The notes below the pieces were generated by a model, which did no database searches, was not told where the DNA came from, and worked only from the letters and a program-made list of their open reading frames with translations. From an uncultured Clostridia bacterium (lineage in GTDB: Bacteria; Bacillota; Clostridia; Christensenellales; UBA1242): a stretch of 10,251 bases of DNA. The position numbers were made by a program, and so were the translations under genes. Positions 1 to 6,403 of this stretch are shown here, piece after piece (positions within the stretch are counted from its first letter, which is position 1; every line of letters begins with the position of its first letter). The DNA is taken from NCBI GenBank assembly GCA_947628195.1, contig CANQZB010000025.1, forward strand, positions 1 to 10,251, given 5' to 3'.

Positions 1-363
1 GCCAAAGAAGCAGATTTCTTCTGCTTTGGCACAAACGATTTAACTCAAATGACATTTGGCTTTAGCCGTGATGATGCAGGCAAATTCTTGCCATCATATT
101 ATGCTAATAAAATTTATGAAAGCGACCCATTCGCAAGACTAGATACCACAGGTGTTGGCAAACTTATGGATATGGCAATTAAGCTTGGCAAAGGTGTAAA
201 CAAACATTTGCACGCCGGCATTTGCGGTGAGCACGGTGGAGATCCTTCAAGCATTGAATTCTGCCACAACATTGGGCTTGATTATGTAAGTTGTTCCCCA
301 TTCCGTGTGCCAATTGCGCGTTTGGCAGCTGCTCAGGCAAATATTAAAAACGCAAGAAAGTAA
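1..363 (+). CDS. ppdK: Pyruvate, phosphate dikinase, C-terminal part (5' end outside window)
   Basis: Cytoplasmic enzyme that interconverts pyruvate, ATP and Pi with phosphoenolpyruvate, AMP and PPi. Only the last 120 residues are present; the reading frame is open from base 1. They belong to the C-terminal PEP/pyruvate-binding TIM barrel of the PEP-utilising family. Visible signatures are FGTNDLTQMTFGFSRDDAG near the left edge, GICGEHGGDPSS around residues 73-84 of the fragment, whose Cys75 corresponds to the catalytic acid/base cysteine, and CSPFRVPIARLAAAQA close to the C-terminus. These match PPDK rather than PEP synthase or PTS enzyme I. A strong intrinsic terminator follows 27 bases after the stop, so this gene ends its own transcription unit. 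In Clostridia ppdK is often found near dnaG-rpoD, as here. Nothing looks damaged; the truncation is only the window edge. Confidence 0.96.
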   Translation, partial: AKEADFFCFGTNDLTQMTFGFSRDDAGKFLPSYYANKIYESDPFARLDTTGVGKLMDMAIKLGKGVNKHLHAGICGEHGGDPSSIEFCHNIGLDYVSCSPFRVPIARLAAAQANIKNARK

Positions 364-390
364 AAATCTTGAATGAATTATGATTATAGC

Positions 391-416
391 AAAAAGAGCA
401 TTTTTGCTCTTTTTTG
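391..416 (+). terminator. Intrinsic terminator of ppdK
   Basis: The ten bases AAAAAGAGCA (391-400) pair perfectly with TGCTCTTTTT (405-414) around a TTTT loop, and the 3' arm runs into further T residues. It lies 27 bases after the ppdK stop and before the promoter of the next gene. The A-rich 5' arm makes it potentially bidirectional. Confidence 0.9.
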
Positions 417-428
417 TATAAATTTTAT

Positions 429-457
429 TTGACAATTTCACTTTATATTTGTAAAAT
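429..457 (+). promoter_or_regulatory. Sigma-A-type promoter of the 475-1266 gene
   Basis: A perfect -35 TTGACA (429-434) is followed after 17 bases by TAAAAT (452-457). A start site about 7 bases downstream would fall at about 464, at the beginning of the ribosome binding site AAGGAGA (464-470), giving a leader of only about ten bases. Confidence 0.8.
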
Positions 458-474
458 AGCATTAAGGAGAAAAT

Positions 475-1266
475 ATGCCAAGAGTATCCAAAATTTCTAA
501 AAGGCCTAATCAAACGTTAAGAAAAAGCCCAACACCGGCAGAAACACGGGGTAAAACTGCAGTGGGAAGGTCCAATAAGCCGACCTTGGCAGGCAAATCA
601 CAAAAAACAGACCCTAATTCAACCGCAGATAATTTAAAAACTTTGTTAAAAAACAAAACCAAACTCTCTACAAACGACATTCTTTCATCGGGGTTGGATT
701 TAAGCAAAATTGAATTTGATAAAGAAAGTTTAGAGCTCCTCTTAAATTCTATGGAAGAGCAATCTCCTTTCATCTTTTATAAATTTCCTTTTAACGAAAT
801 TAAAAATTGGCGCCAATTATTAAGGGCCAATCCCAAATTCGCCTTGCAAAATAAAATGCTTGATGCAATAGAACAAGTGAACTATTTTAGTAAAAATGAT
901 TTAAATAAGTTTAAAGAAAAATATGATGACCTATTAAAAACAAAATCGTTTTATAATTACTTTATAGAAAATGCAAGAGTTAAGGTGCTAGAAAGGGTTG
1001 GGTCTATAAAAGAATCCAGAAATTTGAATAAAATAACAGAATCTTTAAATTATATAGAGCAAACATTCAAAAAATATAAATACGCAATAAATCCTATTAA
1101 AACTAATGGTCAAACGTCCGAAGATGCTAAACGGCTTAATAAAAAATTTGATGAAATTCAAACTATGATTAACGATGATTTTGATAGTTTATTAATGCAA
1201 CCAGAAACACTGGATGAATTAATAAGTTATATAAATATAAAGTTTAATAGAATGCTGACTGAATAG
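475..1266 (+). CDS. Hypothetical protein, 263 aa, basic disordered N-terminus plus helical region; paralogue of the next gene
   Basis: I do not recognise this protein. The ATG start is well supported by AAGGAGA four bases upstream. Residues 1-55 are rich in Lys, Arg, Pro, Ser and Thr with almost no hydrophobic residues, so this part is probably disordered and strongly basic; it could contact nucleic acid or another acidic partner, but this is inference. Residues 56-263 are rich in Lys, Glu, Asn and Leu and look alpha-helical. There is no signal peptide or membrane segment, so it is probably cytoplasmic. Residues about 66-175 align by eye with residues about 125-232 of the neighbouring 282-residue protein, sharing an NDIL/DDIL element, SPxIF, PFxxIK, NW, KMxDAI and YNxFI. 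It has its own consensus promoter, and no terminator separates it from the paralogue. Function unknown. Confidence 0.85.
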   Translation: MPRVSKISKRPNQTLRKSPTPAETRGKTAVGRSNKPTLAGKSQKTDPNSTADNLKTLLKNKTKLSTNDILSSGLDLSKIEFDKESLELLLNSMEEQSPFIFYKFPFNEIKNWRQLLRANPKFALQNKMLDAIEQVNYFSKNDLNKFKEKYDDLLKTKSFYNYFIENARVKVLERVGSIKESRNLNKITESLNYIEQTFKKYKYAINPIKTNGQTSEDAKRLNKKFDEIQTMINDDFDSLLMQPETLDELISYINIKFNRMLTE

Positions 1267-1276
1267 TTAAAAAGGG

Positions 1277-1304
1277 TTGACAAATTAATAAAAGATGATA
1301 TAAT
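1277..1304 (+). promoter_or_regulatory. Strong extended -10 promoter of the 1327-2175 gene
   Basis: Perfect TTGACA (1277-1282), a 16-base spacer and perfect TATAAT (1299-1304) preceded by TGA, which is an extended -10 (TGN-TATAAT). Transcription should start near 1311, about 16 bases before the start codon. The promoter lies in the 60-base gap after the upstream paralogue, so the second gene can be expressed independently. Confidence 0.87.
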
Positions 1305-1326
1305 TATACAAAATGTGGAGGGTTTT

Positions 1327-2175
1327 ATGGAAATAAATGAAATCATAAAAAAAATTAATACTGTAGGTTTTAATCGCCAAGATTACACATGGCAAGACAT
1401 ATCCCGTGTTTTTCACGAGGCAGAATATAATAAAGACGCAGTTAGCATAGCCAAAAAAATTGCTGAAGCTTTAACCTCACAAGATATTGAAGCACTTTAC
1501 AACAGTTTATCCGATCCTTCAGAGCTATTTCTTAATATATTTAGCAAATATACTTTACTACCAAGCGAAACAAAAAGCACTTTATTAAGCAAATGCAACA
1601 AATTATTGAGATTTGTAAAACATGATAACTTTGAAGATTACTCTCTAACAGTGTTGGATGCTATAAAACAACAAAAAGTAAATTTAGACGCTCCAACTAA
1701 TTTTGATGATATTTTATCGCGCATTCCTGCAAATAAAGAAAACGTCGATTATATTATTAAAAACTTTGGAAATGGTTCTCCAACCATCTTTTTGAAAGAA
1801 GGTACACCTTTTACCACAATTAAAGCTTCTAATTGGAAGGATTATTTAAGCAGTGAACAACGCAAAATGACTGATGCAATTCAAAACTTAAGTCTTTACA
1901 GCGACAAATCTGAAATTGAAGAGTTTTTCAGCACAACTTCTAAGCTTTTAGATAAAGATAAAAAAACTTATAACTTTATTGTTAATTATGTAAGAGATCA
2001 CATCACCAGAAATTTCAGAGTGGCTTTTGGAGAATTTTCCTCATCCACACAAGACATTCAAACTGACTCGCTAGAAAAATTAATAGGCAAGTATAATCAA
2101 TTTATGCAGGCTTTTAACAACGGGCTTGCACCTTATCAAGAAAAGTATATGAACAACACCTCAAACGATGTGTAA
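1327..2175 (+). CDS. Hypothetical protein, 282 aa; paralogue of the preceding gene
   Basis: I do not recognise this protein. I place the start at ATG 1327 because GGAGGG (1317-1322) sits four bases before it; an in-frame GTG at 1315 adds four residues but overlaps that ribosome binding site. The protein appears mostly alpha-helical and soluble, with no signal peptide or membrane helix. Residues about 125-232 resemble residues 66-175 of the preceding protein: DDIL, then SPTIF, PFTTIK, NWKDYL, KMTDAI and YNFI occur in the same order and at similar spacing. A weaker match continues to about residue 270. Its N-terminal 120 residues have no counterpart in the neighbour, which instead carries a basic disordered tail. 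A promoter precedes it and a terminator follows, so it can be a monocistronic unit. It separates ppdK from dnaG, where some Clostridia carry a dGTPase gene, but it has no visible HD motif and is not that enzyme. Confidence 0.85.
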   Translation: MEINEIIKKINTVGFNRQDYTWQDISRVFHEAEYNKDAVSIAKKIAEALTSQDIEALYNSLSDPSELFLNIFSKYTLLPSETKSTLLSKCNKLLRFVKHDNFEDYSLTVLDAIKQQKVNLDAPTNFDDILSRIPANKENVDYIIKNFGNGSPTIFLKEGTPFTTIKASNWKDYLSSEQRKMTDAIQNLSLYSDKSEIEEFFSTTSKLLDKDKKTYNFIVNYVRDHITRNFRVAFGEFSSSTQDIQTDSLEKLIGKYNQFMQAFNNGLAPYQEKYMNNTSNDV

Positions 2176-2181
2176 TAAATT

Positions 2182-2201
2182 GGTGGCAACGCCACCTTTT
2201 T
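2182..2201 (+). terminator. Intrinsic terminator after the hypothetical paralogue pair
   Basis: GGTGGC (2182-2187) and GCCACC (2191-2196) form a perfect GC-rich six-base stem with a three-base loop, followed directly by TTTTT (2197-2201). It lies six bases after the stop codon and isolates the downstream dnaG operon, which therefore needs its own promoter in 2202-2264. Confidence 0.9.
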
Positions 2202-2227
2202 GCTTTTTAAGATGAAATTAAAAAAAT

Positions 2228-2257
2228 TTAGGAATATTTATTTTTGCGTTGTATTAA
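2228..2257 (+). promoter_or_regulatory. dnaG: Possible weak promoter of the dnaG operon
   Basis: A promoter is expected between the terminator ending at 2201 and dnaG. The best match I see is TTAGGA (2228-2233) and TATTAA (2252-2257) with an 18-base spacer. The -35 is poor, so the exact position is uncertain; the need for a promoter here is better supported than this placement. Confidence 0.3.
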
Positions 2258-2279
2258 ACACTAATTGGAGTTTCTACAA

Positions 2280-4046
2280 ATGAGTGGCTTACCAAGCGAA
2301 TTTTTAGATTTAGTCCGAGAAAAAAACGACATTGTTGACACTGCAAGTAAATATTTAACATTAAAACGTCGTGGCGGAAGTTATTGGGCTTGTTGTCCGT
2401 TTCATAATGAAAAAACACCATCTTTTTCAATAAAACAAGATGGTCAGTTTTTTAAGTGTTTTGGCTGTGGCGAAAGTGGAAATGTTATAAATTTCGTTTC
2501 TAAAATGGAAAATATTGATTTTATGTCGGCTGTTGAATTACTGGCAAAAAATGCTGGGCTACAAATGCCATCGGATAAAGATGCAAGCGAAATGCAACGC
2601 CTAAAACAAGAGCGTGATAGAATGTATGAAATTTTAAAGGTAACGGCAGAATTTTATCACAACAACCTTATAAACAACCCCAATTCAAAGCAAGCAAACT
2701 ATTTAAAATCTCGCAATTTAAGCGAAGAGATGATAGAAAAATTTAAAATCGGCGCATCGTTAAACTATGATGATTTAATTAAATACTTACTTAAACGCGG
2801 TTTTAAGGCAGAAGAAATGATTTCTGCGGGCGTTGCCGGTCGCGAAAAAAATTCAATTTATGATTTTTATAGCAATAGGTTAATATTCCCAATTTTTAAT
2901 AGTTTTGGAGACGTGGTTGCATTTTCTGGGCGGTCAGTTGAAGAAAATCCTGAACATGCAAAATATAAAAACACTCCGCAAACTTTAATTTTTAATAAAA
3001 GTGAAACCTTATTTGGATATAATTTTGCTAGAGAGTTAAAAAAACAACACATGCTGGATAGCATTGTAATAGTTGAAGGCCATATTGACGTCATTATGTG
3101 CCACCAAGTTGGCATTACAAATACAATAGGTTGTATGGGAACGGCTTTCACGCCTTTACATGCAAAAAGGCTAAAACAGTTAGTAGATAATGTTATTTTA
3201 TGCCTAGATGGCGACAGCGCCGGGGCAAACGCAACCTATAAGGCAATAGACACTTTAAAATCTTCCGGGCTTAATGTTAGAGTAGTGCGCTTAACTGGGG
3301 CAAAAGACCCTGATGAATACATAAAAAAATTTGGCAAGGAAAAATTTTTAGAGTTTTTGGAAAATTCAATAGATTGCGTGGATTTCGTTCTTCAAGATAG
3401 TGCAAAAAAATATGATTTAACTTCAAATTTTGATAAAAATAATTACATAAATCAAGCATTAAATTATATTTCCAAATTTTCAACACCTGCTGAACAAGAA
3501 ATATATTTAAACGAAGTGCAAAAACTTGTAAAAATACCTATTGATGCTTTAAGAAGGAGCATGAACAACACGGCTATCGCAGTGCAAGCGCACGAGCCAG
3601 AGCTCGAGCAAACACAGGAAAATTTAAAAGATAAATACATTGTTGATAGCAAAATTTTAATTTTAGCAGGAATTTTGTATAAAAAAATAAAAAATGTTGA
3701 AAATTTTTCAGGATTTTTTAACACTGATGATGAATTGAGTGTTTTGTATAGATATTTATCGGAAAAAATAAACAATAACAAAGATTTTAATGCTTCAATG
3801 CTATTCGATAATTTTGATATTAATTCAAAAAGTTTAATTGATAAGGTTATTAATTTTAATTTTCCGCAAGATGAATTATTTAATAAATTGTTAAATGACA
3901 CCACCAAACGTTTAAATATTTACATGTTGGAGCAGGAGAAGGAGCGCATAAAAACCCTTATGTTCAACTGCTCAATAGATGAACGCGATGGATATTTAAA
4001 AAAATTACAAGAGATAACGGAAAAAATAAATAAGGAGAAAAAGTGA
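2280..4046 (+). CDS. dnaG: DNA primase DnaG
   Basis: Synthesises RNA primers for Okazaki fragments and leading-strand starts, acting at the fork with the DnaB-type helicase. With the ATG at 2280 the protein has 588 residues, normal for DnaG. GGAG (2267-2270) lies nine bases upstream; an in-frame TTG at 2265 would overlap this site and is less likely. Domains in order: the N-terminal CHC2 zinc-binding domain with Cys39, His42, Cys60 and Cys63 (CPFHNEKTPSF and CFGCG); the catalytic core beginning with RLIFPIFNSFGDVVAFSGR near residues 200-220; and the TOPRIM fold with the metal-binding Glu266 (EGHIDV) and Asp310/Asp312 (DGDSAG). From about residue 430 the sequence is divergent, helical and charged, as expected of the poorly conserved helicase-binding domain. 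Its stop overlaps the next start in GTGA, so it is the first gene of a translationally coupled operon ending in sigA. Confidence 0.97.
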   Translation: MSGLPSEFLDLVREKNDIVDTASKYLTLKRRGGSYWACCPFHNEKTPSFSIKQDGQFFKCFGCGESGNVINFVSKMENIDFMSAVELLAKNAGLQMPSDKDASEMQRLKQERDRMYEILKVTAEFYHNNLINNPNSKQANYLKSRNLSEEMIEKFKIGASLNYDDLIKYLLKRGFKAEEMISAGVAGREKNSIYDFYSNRLIFPIFNSFGDVVAFSGRSVEENPEHAKYKNTPQTLIFNKSETLFGYNFARELKKQHMLDSIVIVEGHIDVIMCHQVGITNTIGCMGTAFTPLHAKRLKQLVDNVILCLDGDSAGANATYKAIDTLKSSGLNVRVVRLTGAKDPDEYIKKFGKEKFLEFLENSIDCVDFVLQDSAKKYDLTSNFDKNNYINQALNYISKFSTPAEQEIYLNEVQKLVKIPIDALRRSMNNTAIAVQAHEPELEQTQENLKDKYIVDSKILILAGILYKKIKNVENFSGFFNTDDELSVLYRYLSEKINNNKDFNASMLFDNFDINSKSLIDKVINFNFPQDELFNKLLNDTTKRLNIYMLEQEKERIKTLMFNCSIDERDGYLKKLQEITEKINKEKK

Positions 4047-4558
4047 TAGTAATTGATCAAACCGATGAACTATATAAATTCTTAAAAGGTGTAAATTCGC
4101 CAGATATTGAAAAAGAATATTTAGAATTTGCGCAAAATGGGCGCTATTCTAGGCGGGATATAAGGAAATATTTAAAATCCAAATTTGAACCAAGTGTTAC
4201 AAAGGATATTGACGAAGCCGAACTTATTAAAATATTAGATTATTACGCAGATATTAAAAAAATAAAGAAAATTTCAAAATCCGAACTTAAAAATTTATTA
4301 GAAATGTATGCAGATACGCAAGATGATAGCATAAAGGAAATAATTATAAATTCGTGTTTAAAAGATGTTTTACATATGTGTTTAAACTATAAAACCTTGC
4401 ACGAACAGGTTGACATTTTAGATTTAGTTCAAGTTGCAAATATAGGAATAATCAACGCTATTAACAACTACTCACCAAAAACTAAAATTGACTTTTATGA
4501 TTACGTTTTGTATTGGACAAGGCAAGAGATAATAAATGAAATTGAGGAGAAAAAATAA
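4043..4558 (+). CDS. Truncated sigma-70-like protein (regions 1.2-2 only), 171 aa
   Basis: The start is GTG 4043 in a GTGA overlap with the dnaG stop, with AAGGAG five bases upstream; an alternative ATG start is not evident. Residues about 97-168 align with region 2 of the neighbouring SigA. The clearest stretch is LDLVQVANIGIINAI (126-140), opposite LDLIQEGNLGLIKAV, followed by the C-terminal YWTRQEIINEI opposite WWIRQSITRAI. Residues about 70-92 may correspond to region 1.2. The protein ends right after region 2.4, so it lacks the linker region 3 and the -35-binding region 4. The Glu of the core-binding QEGN motif is Val131 here, and the first of the two tryptophans used in -10 melting is a Tyr. 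It overlaps rpoD in TAATG, implying coupled translation. It could be a degenerate sigma paralogue that binds core polymerase or DNA, or a modulator of SigA; the role is inference. I know of no named family for it. Confidence 0.82.
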   Translation: MIVIDQTDELYKFLKGVNSPDIEKEYLEFAQNGRYSRRDIRKYLKSKFEPSVTKDIDEAELIKILDYYADIKKIKKISKSELKNLLEMYADTQDDSIKEIIINSCLKDVLHMCLNYKTLHEQVDILDLVQVANIGIINAINNYSPKTKIDFYDYVLYWTRQEIINEIEEKK

Positions 4559-5652
4559 TGGAAAATTTGGAAGAAATTAAACAAAAATTAGTTAAACAAT
4601 TTAAAGAAAATCACCAAAGGTCTATTTCTGAAGATAATTTAATTGGCAAACTAAACAGCAAATATGGCGAATTTGATTTAGATGAAATAGAGGATATAAA
4701 AAAATATTTAATTAAAAACGACATTGCAATTACAGATACAGTATCTGACACCGCCATTGACGATAAAGAAATGGAAAAAATTATAAGCGAAATTAGTGCC
4801 GGTGATCATGTTAAAATGTATTTAAAGCAAATTGGTGAAATTCCGCTTTTAACCGCAGAGGAAGAACGCGAGTTAAGTCGCCAAATTATTGAGGAAAACA
4901 GCGAATATGCGCGCAACAAATTGTGTGAATCTAATTTGCGTTTGGTTGTAAGCCTTGCAAAACATTATCAAAACAAATTGCCTTTTTTGGATTTAATTCA
5001 AGAGGGGAATTTGGGCTTAATTAAAGCTGTTGAAAAATTCGATTACACTAAAGGTTTTAAATTTTCTACCTACGGCACGTGGTGGATAAGGCAAAGCATA
5101 ACCCGTGCAATATCAGACCAAGCCAGATTGATGCGTGTACCTGTTCATATGGTTGAAACAATTTTAAAATATAACAAAGCCACAAGAGATTTATTGCAAG
5201 AACTTGGAAGAGATCCTACCGTTGAAGAAGTGGCAGAAAAGATGGGCACAACTGTAAATAAAGTTATTGAAGTGCAACGCATTTCTCAAGACCCTATTTC
5301 GCTTGAAAGTAAAATGGGGCATGAAGAAGATAGTAAAATTGGGGATCTTATTCCAGATGAAAGTGCGCTTTCCCCACAAGAAGTTGCGCAACAAAATATG
5401 TTAAGAGATCAAATAATGAGCGTTTTGGAATCTTTAACCCCGCGTGAACAAAAAGTCATTCGTTTGCGTTATGGCCTAGACGATTCACACCCTCGCACAT
5501 TAGAAGAGGTTGGCAGAGAATTTTCCGTAACGCGTGAACGCATTAGGCAGATAGAAGCAAAAGCGTTAAGGAAGTTAAGGCACCCTAGCAAATTAAAGAA
5601 ATTGCGCGATGAAATTGGAGAAGAAGACCCACACGATAGGGATAAAAAATAA
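4558..5652 (+). CDS. rpoD: Housekeeping RNA polymerase sigma factor SigA/RpoD
   Basis: Primary sigma factor: directs core RNA polymerase to TTGACA/TATAAT promoters such as those in this window. It has 364 residues, typical of Gram-positive SigA. GAGGAG lies eight bases before the ATG, which shares one base with the preceding stop. Regions in order: a short charged N-terminus with a region 1.1-like part (1-75); region 1.2 at 82-112; region 2 at about 116-186, including LDLIQEGN and the -10 melting segment FSTYGTWWIRQ (169-179); region 3 at about 195-270, starting RVPVHMVE; and region 4 at 283-346 with the helix-turn-helix TLEEVGREFSVTRERIRQIE and the ending ALRKLRHPS. Two small oddities are STYG instead of the usual STYA, and one residue fewer than usual between SLAKHY and FLDLIQEGN. 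The complete regions 2 and 4 show that this, not the short neighbour, is the functional primary sigma factor. Confidence 0.98.
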   Translation: MENLEEIKQKLVKQFKENHQRSISEDNLIGKLNSKYGEFDLDEIEDIKKYLIKNDIAITDTVSDTAIDDKEMEKIISEISAGDHVKMYLKQIGEIPLLTAEEERELSRQIIEENSEYARNKLCESNLRLVVSLAKHYQNKLPFLDLIQEGNLGLIKAVEKFDYTKGFKFSTYGTWWIRQSITRAISDQARLMRVPVHMVETILKYNKATRDLLQELGRDPTVEEVAEKMGTTVNKVIEVQRISQDPISLESKMGHEEDSKIGDLIPDESALSPQEVAQQNMLRDQIMSVLESLTPREQKVIRLRYGLDDSHPRTLEEVGREFSVTRERIRQIEAKALRKLRHPSKLKKLRDEIGEEDPHDRDKK

Positions 5653-5660
5653 GGAGCGAT

Positions 5661-6359
5661 ATGAAGACAATTTTAGAAATTCAAAAGTTAGATAGGCAAA
5701 TTAAAGCCTTGTTACGAGAAGTTGATAAATGCCCGGCAAGTTTAGATTTTAAAAAATATAAACAAATTTTAAAAGATGGCAAATCTCGGTTTGAGCAACT
5801 TGAAGCCCAGGCAAACGAAATTATTAAAAATTACAATGCTTCTGTTAATAAATATAACAAATTAAAAGGCAATAGTGAAATTGTGCGTAAGCGCAACACA
5901 AAAGACATTGATTTAGATAGTGTTTCCAACTTAATAAACGATGCTAACAGTTTAGTTGGCGAGTTGAGTGAAGAGAATAGGCACGTTGAAGATTTAGTAA
6001 GGAAATCTGAAGAAATTGTTAGGAAAAGCGCCGAATTAAGCAATAAATTAACCGAAGCCAAAAGGCATTCTGGCGCAATAAAGGCCAAAATTGAAGAAAA
6101 AAGGCAAGAAGTTGCTCCGAAAATTGCAGAATTAGAGAAAAAGATAAAAGAACTAGAGCCTCAAATTGTTGAGCAAGATAAATATGCAAAATATAAAGAG
6201 ATGAAGGCCAAAGGCATCTTCCCTGTGTATGTATATTTGGAAGATGAGTTTTGTGGCGGATGCAAGGTTGAACTGCCATTGAACTTTATTGAAAAATTAA
6301 AAACAAAAAAGATGCTTCCATGTGAGCATTGCGGAAGAATTATAATGCTTAATAAGTAA
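5661..6359 (+). CDS. Coiled-coil C4-type zinc-ribbon protein (DUF164 / zf-RING_7 family)
   Basis: 232 residues. Residues 1-185 form a long charged helical region with heptad-like spacing, expected to fold as an extended coiled-coil hairpin. The C-terminus is a C4 zinc ribbon with Cys198-x2-Cys201 and Cys221-x2-Cys224 in FCGGCKVELP and LPCEHCGRIIM, which is the signature of the DUF164 family that includes Helicobacter HP0958/FlgZ. The molecular role in Firmicutes is not established; relatives have been linked to RNA binding, flagellar control or stress responses, and I would not transfer any of these. The start ATG has AAGGAG four bases upstream and lies only eight bases after rpoD, so the gene is co-transcribed and probably co-translated with the sigma factor. 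All four cysteines are intact and nothing appears broken. Confidence 0.9.
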   Translation: MKTILEIQKLDRQIKALLREVDKCPASLDFKKYKQILKDGKSRFEQLEAQANEIIKNYNASVNKYNKLKGNSEIVRKRNTKDIDLDSVSNLINDANSLVGELSEENRHVEDLVRKSEEIVRKSAELSNKLTEAKRHSGAIKAKIEEKRQEVAPKIAELEKKIKELEPQIVEQDKYAKYKEMKAKGIFPVYVYLEDEFCGGCKVELPLNFIEKLKTKKMLPCEHCGRIIMLNK

Positions 6360-6368
6360 TTATTGAGT

Positions 6369-6403
6369 TTTCACCATCATATTATTAAATATGAAAGGTG
6401 GAA
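6369..6403 (+). promoter_or_regulatory. Hairpin enclosing the start codon of the YkvI-like gene
   Basis: TTTCACC (6369-6375) can pair with GGTGGAA (6397-6403), with one G-T pair, and TCATAT (6377-6382) pairs perfectly with ATATGA (6389-6394), leaving a small internal bulge and a six-base loop. The ATG at 6391 is inside the inner stem and no Shine-Dalgarno sequence precedes it. Pairing would hide the start codon in the mRNA. Whether it is used for control is inference. Confidence 0.45.

Noticed and set aside
247..513. Minus-strand open frame across the ppdK end and the following gap
   Set aside because: It is antisense to ppdK and passes through the terminator and promoter; no ribosome binding site or recognisable product.
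1315..1326. GTG start four codons upstream of the second hypothetical gene
   Set aside because: It lies inside the GGAGGG ribosome binding site that fits the ATG at 1327.
2265..2279. TTG start for dnaG
   Set aside because: It overlaps the GGAG site; the ATG at 2280 gives the usual DnaG N-terminus.
3591..3610. Palindromic GAGCTCGAGC cluster in dnaG
   Set aside because: Short restriction-site-like palindrome within coding sequence, with no T-run and no regulatory context.
3464..3907. 147-codon minus-strand open frame inside dnaG
   Set aside because: It is antisense to a confirmed gene; its Leu/Ser/Phe-rich product mirrors the AT-rich coding strand and has no motif or ribosome binding site.
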